Below, piece after piece: positions 1 to 10,139 of a stretch of 64,000 nucleotides of DNA. Every line of letters starts with the position of its first letter. Position 1 is the first letter of the stretch. Origin of the DNA: Eublepharis macularius (Eukaryota > Chordata > Lepidosauria > Squamata > Eublepharidae); assembly GCF_028583425.1 (NCBI RefSeq), contig NC_072795.1:5727001-5791000 (forward strand), written 5' to 3'. Both the position numbers and the translations under genes were made by a program. The notes beneath the pieces were generated by a model. It did no database searches and was not told the origin of the DNA. It saw only the letters and a list, made by a program, of their open reading frames with translations.

Positions 1-477
1 TCAGGCAGCAATTCTTAGAGAGGGGAAGGTCACTCGGACTTCAGTTCTCAGGAAAACTTGCAAAAACAAGTGTTCTCCACGTGAAAAAAGTCACTTGTAG
101 CTTGGCCCTGAGAGGATTCAGAGGCATAGAGATGTTTGGAGCACAGCATAGAACGCTTCTCCAGGAAGAAAACCAGCAAGACGAGAGCTGCTTTGTTCCC
201 TTCAGTGCCCCTCAACCCCATCATGTGCCAGGAATGAGTTGCTTTCTTGGTTGGGCGAAGATCCACTGCCGCTTTGGGGGCACTGGCATATTCTTCTGCT
301 TTCCTCTGCTAAATGTTTTTCTAGTGTTTTGATTTATTGTCAATGAAATTACATTTTAGGAAAACAAACTCAACTGTTCCTGGGCTTCATGCTGTGGGCA
401 AGTCTCTATGCCAGTTTGGATGACTCCCCATAAATTCTCATGCGGGGAGAGCAAGGCTGTTTCCCATAACTTGTAAG
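1..477. other. No recognisable feature
   Basis: Mixed-composition DNA without a convincing coding frame or repeat that I can name. Confidence 0.5.
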
Positions 478-789
478 TGTTAAGATCCAGCCACTGCTGT
501 CCTATAAAAGGGGGGAGGGCAGAGGCTGTTTCATCTGTGCCTGGTTTTCATGGTCCTTCTTACATGCCCAGGGTGGTGCCAATCACCATCTTGGGGTCGG
601 GTGGCGGTTTTCCACAGGCTGGTTTGGCTAGGGATCCTGGAGGTATTTTGCCATCTTCTGGGCATGGAGCAGCGGGGGCGGGGGGGGTCACTGAGGCAGT
701 GGGGGGTTGAATTTCCTGCATTGTGCAGGGGGTTGGACTAGATGACCCTAGAGGTCCCTTCCAACCCTGAGTCTATGATTCTATGAATG
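478..789 (+). mobile_element. CR1 LINE 3' end
   Basis: Ends with the diagnostic CR1 3' terminus: GGGGGTTGGACTAGATGACC, CCCTTCCAACCCTGAG and the ATTCTATGA octamer tail. Only the 3' untranslated part is present; 5' truncation is the norm for CR1. Confidence 0.85.
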
Positions 790-1189
790 CTCAATCTCCA
801 AAAACAATTAACTTAAATCTGGTTCTCAAACTGTGGGTTGGGTCCTCAAAAGTAGGTCACAACTCTCTTGCGGGTGGATTGTGAGACCAAGAGGGAGGCT
901 GTTGAACAAAGTGGGCTGGGATAATGGACTGGAGAGGTGTCATGGCAAATTTGCCATGGGAGATTAGAGAGACTGCTGAATTGCAACTGATAACGAAGCT
1001 CAGGACAATGCATCCACCTGGACTGAATAGAGACACAGGCTTCCTGTCTCATTACCAATGCTAATTTCTCCACACCCACTCTCCTCTGCATACCCCACCC
1101 TATTCAATCACACCTGCCTTTGTCATTCACCTGCTACTTTCATTCAGCATCTGAAATCACTCCACTCTGCAAGATATAAAGACAGATGG
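790..1189. other. No recognisable feature
   Basis: Apparently non-repetitive; no supported gene. Confidence 0.4.
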
Positions 1190-1303
1190 ACTCACATTCT
1201 AGCTGTATTTGAAGAAGTGAGCTGTAGCTCGCAAAAGCTCGTTCCTTACCACTTATTTTGTTAGTCTTATAAGTGCTACTGGACTCTTGCTCTTTTCTGT
1301 GGC
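1190..1303 (+). mobile_element. Penelope-type tail, family C
   Basis: Decayed copy of the tail family also seen at 14970-15110 and 24845-25090: TGAAGAAGTGAGCTGTAGCT then GCAAAAGCTCGTTCC and TGCTACTGGACTCTTGCTC. The core reads TTGAAGA with a five-base-pair hairpin, a mutated form of CTGAAGA. Confidence 0.6.
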
Positions 1304-1989
1304 AAATTTAGGTTGGCCTCTGCTGAATATGCAAACTGACCATGGATTTCAGGCAATGGCACAATAATGCCGTATCTTGATAAATGAAAATAAAACAATT
1401 TGGATACTGCAGCTCCATTGTGCATTTTCCTTGTTAGCTCTTTTTATTTGTTCTGCCACTCTTACGTCAGGGGACGGTTTCTTGTGCCAGACGTGTTAGC
1501 AGCACAGGTCTGTGATGGGAAAGTACTGCATTTTATATTGGGGAGGGGAACTGCTTTGCAGAAGAATCCTGAAAAGTAAAATAAATTTAGAAGCAAGCCC
1601 TGAGTCAAAAATCAGAACGGCTAACAAAAAAGCATTTTTCTATCAGCACCAATTGAATACGAATGCTCAGTCTTATGTTGGGGTGTTAAATATGAATGCT
1701 GTGCCCCCCCCCCCTTTCTGGAGCTGTGAGAAGTCACCTCCGTAACACTGCAGGGCAGGTGTTTCCTTTGGATGTAAATCTGTTTTCTTGACAAGGTATG
1801 TAAGCAGAATAGAGGACAGGCAAATCTTCAGCAGGCACCAAAGCGCCTGCCCTGTATCATATTCGTGGAGAACAGCTACCTTCATCCCACTGGAGAAAGG
1901 TGAATCGAAGAGGAAATTTGGCTCTCTGATTTCTGCATGTTAAAGGCGCAAGAGCTGGGCCACACACAGAGAAGGGTGGCAACTCAGTT
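1304..1989. other. No gene; poly-C run near 1703-1713
   Basis: AT-rich DNA with several short AATAAA-like strings and a C homopolymer. Nothing further recognised. Confidence 0.4.
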
Positions 1990-2420
1990 GGAAAAGCAGC
2001 CACACGGTTGCGTTGTATTGAAAGTGGATACATAAAAACTTGAAATGTTTAACCTGCTCAATTCTAGTTCCATTGAGTTCCCAATGAAGAGGTTTCCAAG
2101 TTCTTGAAAAGACAAAAAATTTTGTCTTTTCATAATTCAATTGAAGTTTGTTAAAGGCGAAATACTCGAGAGATCGATTTAAGAGGCGTTTCAGGCCCAC
2201 TTCCGAGCAAGAGATTAATAGCGCGTCATTAGCATAAAGTAACAGGGGTACATGTATGGAGCTGTGACCATCGACTCGAGAGGGTCCACACAAGATCAAT
2301 AAGACAGAGATTAAATGACGAAGCTAATATGCAACCCTGTTTAACTCCTTTATTAGTTGGAATTATGCCAGGGTTTAAATGAACAGCGTGTACCCAGCCC
2401 GGGCATTGAGTACTGCACCA
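1990..2420 (-). mobile_element. Non-LTR retrotransposon reverse transcriptase fragment
   Basis: Two minus-strand frames together read GVKQGCILASSFNLCLIDLV (the RT motif around the GVRQGCxLSP box) followed downstream by PLLLYANDALLIS, the catalytic YxDD box with one catalytic Asp replaced by Asn, then KLQLNYEKTKFFVF. A frameshift separates the parts, so the copy is dead. The LINE clade (possibly R4/Dong-like) cannot be settled by eye. Confidence 0.75.
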
Positions 2421-2900
2421 GCCTCCCTGCCTGGGTGTACGAAGTGTGTTTATGCGTGGAGATAATAAAATGGAGGTCTTGTAGGGCTGAGCAGGGAGCG
2501 GTTCTCTGGTTGCTGTGGGTAATGGCTGCGACATTCAGCCGGCGGGCTCGTTAGGACTAATTGGGGAGGAAGCACTGCTCCTCTTGCAAGTAGCTAATTA
2601 GCACATTAATGCGCGTCTGCTGGAGGAGCCCTGGGGAGGGATGGCGGCAGCCTCAGCCCCTGTGCCAGGAAGGCATTTTGAGCTTTGCTGTTCTCCATGT
2701 CTAGGATTTCCTTCCTGGTGCATCTGAGTAAATGGGGCCAAAAGACCACCCACCGGCTTTAAACCCTTGAGCTCCACAAGCCAAAGCCAATCACCCTTAA
2801 AATACTTTTTTAAGGAATGTAATAGGCGGCTAACAAGCGGATGAAATCCACCCTGAGAAATTAAAGCATAAAAATGAGATCATCGTCTCATTGCCAGAGA
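2421..2900. other. Non-repetitive stretch with homeodomain-like sites
   Basis: Contains GTAGCTAATTAGCACATTAA near 2588 with several TAAT cores, in GC-mixed DNA lacking repeat hallmarks. Possibly a conserved noncoding element; this is inference only. Confidence 0.3.
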
Positions 2901-2904
2901 CCCA

Positions 2905-3118
2905 GTGTGGTATAGTGGTTCGTATGTTGAATTTGGATCTGGGAAACCTGAGTTCGAATTCTCCGTCTCCCATAGAAGCTTGCTGGGTGACCTCGGGCCA
3001 CTCACATACACTCAGCCTAACCTACCTTTCAGGGTTGTTGTGAGCATAAACTTGGAGGCAAGGGAAATGATATAAGCCACTGGGTCCTGAAAAGAGAGGA
3101 CAGGTATACAAGAAGTTG
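2905..3118 (+). mobile_element. tRNA-derived (Sauria-type) SINE
   Basis: Head with an A-box-like TGGTATAGTGGTTCG and a B-box-like GAGTTCGAATTCTCC, then the body string GCTTGCTGGGTGACCTCGGG and a tail with GGGTTGTTGTGAGCATAAA. The same family recurs at 37945 and 53850. Confidence 0.85.
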
Positions 3119-3121
3119 TTT

Positions 3122-3610
3122 GTTTATCTTATTTATAGTCTTTTCTCACTGAGACTCGAGGCAGATTACACAGTGAGAGTCAGTACAGCTGATTTCAAAG
3201 ACATTTCAATAAACGAAATGGTATATAAATGCAAATTTGCAAAGACTTAAAACCATCAGAGATGCTGAAACACAGTGTAAGCAATTCTAAGACTGACATA
3301 ACAGTAAGATCATACTTATAGCAACAGTAGAAGAGTTTAATGCTTACAGCATTAGTAGTAAAAACAAATTCTCTGGTCCCTTCCAATCCCTTTACTGCTG
3401 GATCTCTTTGAGACCATTTCCTTAATAATAAATAAAATATTGTCAGAAAAATCATAGCTTGAAGCACACATGGAATGCCAAACACCCACTGGCATACAAG
3501 AGTCCTGGGTTGGTCTCCAGAGGCCAACAAAGATGAACATAGCAACGATCAGGGTGTATGGGGGACATTCCATACATGTAGTGCCACAGCTGAAAAGGCC
3601 CTGCTCTTCA
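3122..3610 (-). mobile_element. L2-like LINE 3' end
   Basis: Reads on the minus strand as the 3' end also seen at 62635-63225: tail CTCACTGAGACTC, AGGCAGATTACACAGT, then AATTCTAAGACTGACAT. No coding part remains. Confidence 0.7.
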
Positions 3611-3663
3611 CTTCAAATGGAGGGGGAACATACTGATATGCGATGAGGGAAATGGAAAGAGGC

Positions 3664-4150
3664 CAGGGCTCATTTTGAGGGGGAACGCACAGGAACACAG
3701 TTCTGGCAGTTCCCCAAAGAGATCACATGACAGGTGGCCCTGCCCACCTGACTCTCGGCCATTTTGGGCCCATTTCGGCCTGGATTGGGGCCGAAACCGC
3801 CTGGATCAGGCCTCTGACGGGTGGTGGATTTCTCTCCCGTCCGATCCTGACCATTTTGGGCCCCTTTTCAGCCCTTTTTTGCCATTTTGGGCCCAATTTC
3901 AGCCCTGAATGGTCAGGATTGGGTCCAAAACAGCCAGGATAGGTGATGTCAGGGGATGTGGCATATGCAAACCAGTTATACAGTTATACACACTTCCAGT
4001 GATGGCAAGAGGCATGGCATATGCTAATGAGTTATGCTAATGAGTTCCTCCAGCTCTTTTTCTTTAGGCTGATCCTGCACTGGGCAGGGGGTTGGACTAG
4101 ATGGTCTGTATGGCCCCTTCCAACTCTATGATTCTACGAAATGACCCCTG
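3664..4150. mobile_element. hAT-type MITE (CAGGGCTCATTTT family) with TSD
   Basis: Terminal inverted repeats CAGGGCTCATTTTG (left) and CAGGGGTCATTTCG (right, reverse complement), flanked by 8-bp duplications AAAGAGGC (3656-3663) and AAAGAGAC (4151-4158). The interior is GC-rich with repeated GCCATTTTGGGCC. A CR1 tail is nested near the right end. A second copy lies at 38188-38605. 8-bp TSDs and CAGGG termini indicate the hAT superfamily; no transposase. Confidence 0.85.
4064..4138 (+). mobile_element. CR1 3' tail nested in hAT MITE
   Basis: GCTGATCCTGCACTGGGCAG, GGGGTTGGACTAGATGG and CCTTCCAACTCTATGATTCT form a CR1 3' end. It is absent from the otherwise similar MITE copy at 38188, so it inserted later. 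Confidence 0.75.
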
Positions 4151-4284
4151 AAAGAGACCAATACAAAGTGAGCTGTACAGAAAAGGCTTGTAACAATTCA
4201 AGCACGACTTGCCAATCAACGACAATCATAAGCTGGCGCATAAGTCGGTCCTCAGCATTAATAGCAGTTTCTTCTGCCTCCTTC

Positions 4285-4350
4285 AAGACCATTTATTGTG
4301 GCGGAAGCTTTTGTGGAACAGAATTTCTTCATCAGATGCATGAAGACTCT
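4285..4350 (-). mobile_element. Penelope-type tail fragment
   Basis: On the minus strand CTGATGAAGAAATTCTGTTC is followed by AAAAGCTTCCGCCACAATAA, resembling the tail families with CTGANGA cores. Short and degraded. Confidence 0.45.
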
Positions 4351-4382
4351 TCCTCCTTTGGCAGATACATATTAAGATGCAG

Positions 4383-4485
4383 AGGCAAACTACAAGTGAC
4401 GCCTGACACAAGTTGGACACGTGTCAGTTTCCCTCAAGTTCTGATAGAAGTGTAGGTGTCCTGTCTGACTTGCAGCCTGGCTCTC
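4383..4485. repeat. Foldback element (P2 family), half copy
   Basis: Begins GCAAACTACAAGTGACGCCT and contains GACACAAGTTGGACACGTG, as in complete palindromes at 6243 and 8128. Only one arm is present. Confidence 0.7.
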
Positions 4486-4534
4486 TGTGTAAAAACCCAC
4501 TGCAATCAATTGATGTTTGCAGAGCAGTCAGTCT

Positions 4535-5171
4535 AACACATTAGAACTTGGCTCTAATGTGGACCGATTGGAACGGGCAGCCATGGCCCCGGGAGCGTTC
4601 CCAGCTCTGCTCGGCCTGGCAAGGCGAGGTGGCCACTGGGCGAGCTCGCACTGCCTGAGGCTGGCCAAGCCACCGCTAACCAGATTCAAGGTTCTGGTAT
4701 TGACCTATCAGGCCCTGTGCAGACTGGGACCAGCGTATCTACGGGACCATCACTCACCATATATTCCCCAGAGGACACTCCGATCAGGGGACAAACAGCT
4801 GTTGGTGGTCCCTGGCCCCAAGGAGGCCCGCCTAGCCTCGACTAGAGCCAGGGCCTTTTCGGTCCTGGCTCCCACCTGGTGGAACGCTCTGTCTGCTGAA
4901 ATCAGGGCCAGGCAGGACTATCTTTTTGCCGGGCCTGCAAGACAGAGTTGTTCCGCCAGGCATATGGCTGAGGCTGGGCCTCCGCCGGCCTGGAAAAAAG
5001 GGGTGTATAGAATCCTCCCTGTGAAGGCTGTCCACCATCCTGTTTTAAATGTTTTGTTTTTAATGAACATGAATTTTTAATTGAATTTTAATTGTATTTT
5101 TAATATGTTATCTGCCCTGAGCCTGCTCGTGGGGAGGACGGAATACACATTTGAAATAAATAAATAAATAA
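4535..5171 (+). mobile_element. L2-like LINE 3' end with ORF C-terminus
   Basis: The + strand frame reads RFKVLVLTYQALCRLGPAYL, then RTLRSGDKQLLVVPGPKEAR and AFSVLAPTWWNALSAEIR, the conserved C-terminal tail of L2-type LINE ORF2. It ends in an (AAAT)n tail, with the usual GCCCTGAGCCTGC string before it. 5'-truncated. Confidence 0.85.
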
Positions 5172-5279
5172 CCTGAGACAGATGCTGGCTCCACTGCTCA
5201 GGCGCCCAGGTGCTGGAGCATGGGCAGAGCCCCTCGCCGCCGCCGCCCCCCCCCCCAGCCATGACAAGGCCACAGTTTG

Positions 5280-6237
5280 GGTTCTCCAAGTTCTTCACAA
5301 TGCCTCTACCCAGTTCAGTTTTAGGATCATGCACCTGCCACAGCAACAAGCTGGTCCTACTTCAGCAAAATCTCCTCTCTGTTGGAAAGGATGTGGAGAA
5401 ATGGGCACCTATGCCCACTGCTGGTGGGAGTGCAAACACATTGAAAAATTCTGGCAAGAAATCTTGGAACAAATAACTCACATAATTGGCTATATGCTCA
5501 CAATAAGCCCTGAAATCATCTTTCAAGATCAATAGCAGAACTCGACCATACCACATATCAGGAGCAATCTCATAAGGATCTTCTTGGTAGCACAAAAACT
5601 GCTGTAGCACAGTGGTTAAGTGGTTGGGCTGAGAAGTAGCACTGTACTGGTTCGAATCCCACTACTGCCATGAGCTCAGCAGGTGGCCTTGGGTCAGCTA
5701 CTCTTCTCAGCCCCAGCTCTCCAGCTGTCTCGTGGGGATAATAAAGACACCAACTTGTTCACCGCTCTGGGTGAGGCACTAATCTGTCTAGAAGAGCAGT
5801 GTATAAGTGCAGTTGTTGTTGTTGTTGTTGGCTTCAAAGTGGGAATCACAGAAATCTCCTACACTAGCAAATTGGTACTTTAAGTTATGGGACCACTACA
5901 TTATAGAGAAAATCACAGATGGCTTCCTTCAAGCTGCAATATACCCCAGAACAACATTTACAGGAAAAATGGCTCCCCTTCATTGAACATATAGCCAAGA
6001 ATGATATACAACCCAAAAATCCAGTGTACCAAGCCATGATGTTATGAAAATTTCAAATCTATGAACACTCATGACTATTCATCCTTAGTCGGACCTCGCA
6101 CGACCACAAATGACATGCGCAAACAATTTATTCAGTCGTTTGGTTCATCATGATACATCTTATCCTTCTGAACAATCAACAACAAAATAAAGCTCTCAAT
6201 ATTGTGTAACATCAAAAGAATCCACACAGATACCCTA
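5280..6237 (+). mobile_element. L1 LINE ORF2 C-terminal fragment
   Basis: The frame gives CWKGCGEMGTYAHCWWECKH and IEKFWQEILEQITHIIGYML, the cysteine-rich C-terminus of L1 ORF2; after a SINE insertion (5602-5835) it resumes with KWLPFIEHIAKNDIQ. Stops and shifts show it is dead. Confidence 0.8.
5602..5835 (+). mobile_element. tRNA-derived SINE (family 2) inside L1
   Basis: TAGCACAGTGGTTAAGTGG head, GGTTCGAATCCCACTACTGC B-box region, GGCCTTGGGTCAGCTACTC, and a TTG-repeat tail. The family is abundant on the minus strand at 34.4-35.3 and 50.2-52.2 kb. Confidence 0.85.
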
Positions 6238-6242
6238 ACATA

Positions 6243-6474
6243 GGGCCAAACTACAAGCGATGAATGACACAGGTTGGACCCTTGTCAGCTTCCCTCAAGT
6301 TTTGATGGGAAATGAAGGCAGCTTGGCGGAATGTTGGACAAGTGACAGTTGAAAAGTCCATTGGACAGCAGTCGGAGAGCCAAGCTGCAAGACCAGGACG
6401 CCTACATTTCCCATCAAAACTTGAGGGAAGCTGACAAGTGTCCAACCTGTGTCAGGCGTCACTTGTAGCTTGGC
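6243..6474. repeat. Foldback element (P2 family)
   Basis: Inverted arms: the left arm starts GGGCCAAACTACAAGCG and the right arm ends CGTCACTTGTAGCTTGGC, with matching internal strings TTGTCAGCTTCCCTCAAG and CTTGAGGGAAGCTGACAAG. No coding capacity. Confidence 0.85.
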
Positions 6475-6594
6475 GTTATTGACTCAACAGACATATAATA
6501 AAGGAATGTCAATATTGTACCTTTCAGCAACTGGTTTTATTGTGATCTTTATTGTTTGTTTTTAACGTTATTGTTGTTTATAAGACGTTAAAGT

Positions 6595-7153
6595 GGTTAC
6601 AATTGAACACCTTATACCTTCTCAGGATTAACCAATTTATGTATTATTCAGTCAACTTATACAGAAAAGTCAAGTCCAATACCAATATCATACAATGTCC
6701 CATTCACAACAATATTTCCGCTTGTTCTCTTGTTTTAAAGGTTGCCTTTTATGGAGCATACAGAGTCCTTCAGCATGCAGTCTAACGAAGCCGCTTGTTC
6801 TTCTCCCGTGGGGTAGAACAGAGGCGGCATTCCCAAGAAGTTGGCTACGAGCTTCGCTGGCCCCGTCTCTTTCGGCTCGTTTTGAGAACAGTCTTTTTTT
6901 GGCCAATATTTAGTTCCTTTCAATAAACAGTATTCAAACTTCCGTCTCCAGTATAGTCAATATCGGTGGGGTCTGATGGTATGATATTGGTATTGGACTA
7001 GACTTTTCTGTATAAGTTGACTGAATAATACATACATTGGTTAATCCTGAGAAGGTATAAGATGTTCAATTGTAACCCCTTTTTTGCCTCCTTGAGCTTA
7101 GGCTCCTGGTGCCTTGTCTGGTTAATAGGAGGTTTCCCCTTATATTTTGGCTC
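6595..7153. mobile_element. Inverted-arm element with 16-bp TSD
   Basis: The left arm 6595-6693 and right arm 6979-7077 are 99-bp reverse complements with about three mismatches. A 76-bp unpaired tail (7078-7153) follows the right arm. Flanks TATAAGACGTTAAAGT (6579-6594) and TATAAGAAGTTAAAGT (7154-7169) are a 16-bp TSD with one mismatch; the left arm begins exactly at the TSD. No recognisable protein. Architecture shared with 9203-9830. Confidence 0.8.
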
Positions 7154-7169
7154 TATAAGAAGTTAAAGT

Positions 7170-8127
7170 CAATTTAATAAATGTTTTAATGTTTTTTTTT
7201 TAAGTGGATCTGCCTTGAAAATGCAGTGCCAGCCATCTGGGAGGAGCAGGTCTCTCTGAACTGGGTTCCTTCGCACTCTGCCTAGCAGCTTGGAGCAGCC
7301 TTGTGTGTGCGTGTGTGCATGCGTGAATGTATACATATAAAGCTAATGTCTGCTTACATGTTGTCTCTTTGTGTTGGCCCAGAGTAGGCCGAAAATGAAC
7401 AGCTCCGGGGTCTATAATGTAATGCTCGAAGAGAGCTGGAGGGGGTGGCCCGGGGAGAGGCTCAGCAGGCGGATAACAGCCTCGCAGTGAAAGCCGAGTT
7501 TACTTAGTCATCTGTTGATGTGGATCCTGCTGGGCTGTCGATGAGGCGTGGAGGGAAGAATTCCATCCTGTTAACATTTCGGAGGGGTTTTTTTTTCCAA
7601 GCAGGTATTTGCACAGTGCTTGGTTGTTGGAAAGGGAGCCTGCGGGAAGGCAGATGGGGAGCGAGAGGCTGCAAAGCTGCTGCTCTGGGAAGCTGGTTTG
7701 TGCAGGGAGGGGCTGCAGATGCTGCAAGCTGCGGCCTGGGAATGCTCAGGAGGCAGGATGGAAACGAGTCCTCCAGGGTTGCTGCTGCCACATCGCCGTC
7801 TTATTCTTGCTACCCTGTGGCCTCGCACGCAGTAAACCACTGAACTGCCCTCCCTGCGGGGCATGTGTTGACTACACAGCTGGAACATGCACCCTAAGTC
7901 AAAGCGATGTTCTCAGCATTGACCCGAAATATTTTTCTCACCAGGCGCAGCTTCTGGATCTGGTGAAACATTCTGGTAACAGGCCTGGAGGTTAAGAAGA
8001 CTGCTATGTCTTTCCCCCCCTGGCCAGCTAATACCACCGGATGGGCTTCTTTGATGGATCTGCACAGGTTGACCTGGAGAGAGCAGGTCAGAAATAGTTG
8101 CAAGGCTCTGGGGACAGAGTGTGGCTA
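7170..8127. other. Mostly non-repetitive intergenic DNA
   Basis: GC-mixed sequence with overlapping short frames on both strands and no supported gene. 7375-7560 lacks repeat hallmarks. Confidence 0.4.
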
Positions 8128-8329
8128 AGAGCCAAGCTACAAGTGACGCCTGACACAGGTTGGACACTTGTCAGCTTCCCCCAAGTTTTGATGGGAAACG
8201 TAGGCGTCCTGGTCTTGCAGCTGTAATGGAGAGCCAAGCTGTAAAACCAGGACGCCTACATTTCCCATCAAAACTTGCGGTAAGCTGACAAGTGTCCAAC
8301 CTGTGTCAGGCGTCACTTGTAGCTTGGCT
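8128..8329. repeat. Foldback element (P2 family), near-complete palindrome
   Basis: Starts AGAGCCAAGCTACAAGTGAC and ends TCACTTGTAGCTTGGCT, so about 95 bp at each end can pair. The internal pair is GATGGGAAACGTAGGCGTCC with GGACGCCTACATTTCCCATC. Confidence 0.88.
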
Positions 8330-8334
8330 GTGAG

Positions 8335-8643
8335 CTGAGCCGGTAACCCGTCTGCGTTAATTTCATTTGCCGATACCGTAAGGAACAAGACGGTCCAGAT
8401 CTTTACGGACAATACAACAACTATGTTTTACATAAACAAGCAGGGGGGCACGGCGTCGGTGACTCTGTGCAAGGAAGCGATGAAACTGGAGCTGGACCGC
8501 GGACAATTCAGAGTGGCTGCAAGCAGTCCATATCCCAGGTGTAGACAACACGGTAGCGGATCATTTAAGCAGGTTGCAGGGGGACAACCACGAGTGGTCC
8601 CTGTAAAGACACTTATGGCTGACCTGAGCTGGTAACCCGTCTG
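8335..8643 (+). mobile_element. DIRS-like retrotransposon fragment flanked by 20-bp direct repeats
   Basis: The frame reads TDNTTTMFYINKQGG then TASVTLCKEAMKL, and after a frameshift LQAVHIPGVDNTVADHLSR with RLQGDNHEWSL, resembling the RNase H region of DIRS-type elements. CTGAGCCGGTAACCCGTCTG (8335-8354) and its near copy with one T (8624-8643) flank the piece, suggesting it inserted as a short fragment. Confidence 0.65.
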
Positions 8644-8682
8644 GCTGAACCAAATCATGCCTTAGGGCAGTGATTCTGACTC

Positions 8683-9057
8683 AGAGCTAAGCCACAAGAG
8701 ACGAATTACACGAGGAGGAGCATGTGAAGGGAGTCGCAATGTTAGCCGTGAAGCTGAGTTTTAAAAGAGATCAGAAGGCTTTGTCGATTTCCCCTCTCTA
8801 CAGAGCCAGCAAAGATCCCTGCTCAGAGGGTTTGTTAATTTCCTCTTTGCCTCTGGAATGCTCTGTCAGTTTCACCTCCCCTTCTAGGAGGTCAAGAGGA
8901 AATTAACAACCCCTCTGAGAAGCCATCTTTGCTGGCTCTGTAGAGAGGGGAAATTAACAAAGCCTTCTGATCTCTTTTAAAACTCAGCTTCACGGCTAAC
9001 ATTGTGACTCCCTTCACGTGCTCCTCCTCGTGTAATTCGTCTCTTGTAGCTTCGCTC
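8683..9057. repeat. Foldback element (P1 family), long palindrome
   Basis: 375 bp made of two inverted arms: AGAGCTAAGCCACAAGAGAC at the left and CTCTTGTAGCTTCGCTC at the right, with AGCTGAGTTTTAAAAGAGAT pairing ATCTCTTTTAAAACTCAGCT. Other copies are at 16353, 46651 and 54277. Noncoding. Confidence 0.88.
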
Positions 9058-9202
9058 CCAGTGGCTCTGGAGCTACATGTGGCTCTTTGATGTGCCACTT
9101 GTGGTTCTTCTGAGCATCATTCCCCAATGTGGCACATAAAATGTTTCAGAAAAGCGGGCAAGCCTGCTGGGGTTTGTGGTTGCCAGTTGGTTTCCACCTT
9201 AA

Positions 9203-9830
9203 CATCCCAGCAAAAATCAAGGATAAATCAAGGTATAGTCACCGGTTGGAATATCCAGATTTATAAATAGGCAATATAGCTGTACTCATGTATAAAGTGA
9301 CGCAGTGCATATATAAATATATAGCTATACTCAATACATCTAAAATTCATACAAGATCTGATACACGGTCAATAAATACAATCACAATCACATACAGAGA
9401 CTGTATGGTTGCCACTTATTTTGATCTTGGCCCATCTGAAAAAGAGAAAAACAGCAATAGTTGTTCTCAGAGACTGTGTGGTTGTTACTTACCTGGGCTG
9501 AGGACTCCGTTTTCCTAACGGCACCTATAAGAAATAGGGAATTCACACTCTTAAAAGAACAGGCTCGACTGTGTTACTACATGGCTGAGTTCTTGTATCA
9601 TATGCATTTTGAATTCTTGATTATTGTGATTGTATTTATATATGCACGACATCACTTTATACACTAGTACAGCTAAGTTGCCTATTTATAAATTTGGATA
9701 TTCCAATGGGTGACTATACCTTGATTTATCCTTGATTTTTGCTGGGATGTTAGTACCCCTGTGCCTCCAATTGGGGCTTGGCCACTGCTACTGTTTGCCT
9801 TTTCACTGGAGGAGCTTCTTTTTTGTTTTC
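9203..9830. mobile_element. Inverted-arm element with 16-bp TSD
   Basis: Left arm 9203-9300 and right arm 9652-9749 are 98-bp reverse complements; an 81-bp tail (9750-9830) follows. TTGGTTTCCACCTTAA occurs at 9187-9202 and 9831-9846 as an exact 16-bp TSD. The middle holds a local duplication (CAGAGACTGTATGGTTG near 9395, CAGAGACTGTGTGGTTG near 9469). No protein frame recognised. Confidence 0.82.
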
Positions 9831-9928
9831 TTGGTTTCCACCTTAAAACAGTCACCACTGGAGAAATGGATAAACTACAAACCTCCCTGAGGTGTAGGCC
9901 ACACGCTAGGGAAGGGAATAAATTCAGG

Positions 9929-10120
9929 TAGCCAACCTCAAGGTGGTGGCTGGAGATCTCCCGGAATTACAATTCATCTCCAGGAAGAAATGACTGCCTG
10001 GGAAGGTGGACTCTATGGCATTATACTCCAGTAGGGCCCCTCCCCTCCCTGAACCCCACCCTCCCCAGGTTCCATCCCCCAAATCTCCAGGAATTTCCCT
10101 ACTCAGAGCTGGCAACCCTA
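9929..10120. mobile_element. hAT-type MITE (TAGGGTTGCC family)
   Basis: TAGCCAACCTC start and CTGGCAACCCTA end, with body strings GGTGGCTGGAGATCTCCCGG and AATTTCCCTACTCAG. The same family at 11851 and 25128 has 8-bp TSDs; no clean duplication is seen here. Confidence 0.75.
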
Positions 10121-10139
10121 GTAATAAATGGCTCTTTTG

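Noticed and set aside
2905..3000. Functional tRNA gene
   Set aside because: A- and B-box-like strings belong to a SINE head with a long SINE body; no cloverleaf can be drawn.
7500..7995. Cluster of overlapping frames, up to 128 codons
   Set aside because: Present on both strands and all phases in GC-rich DNA; no splice or family support.
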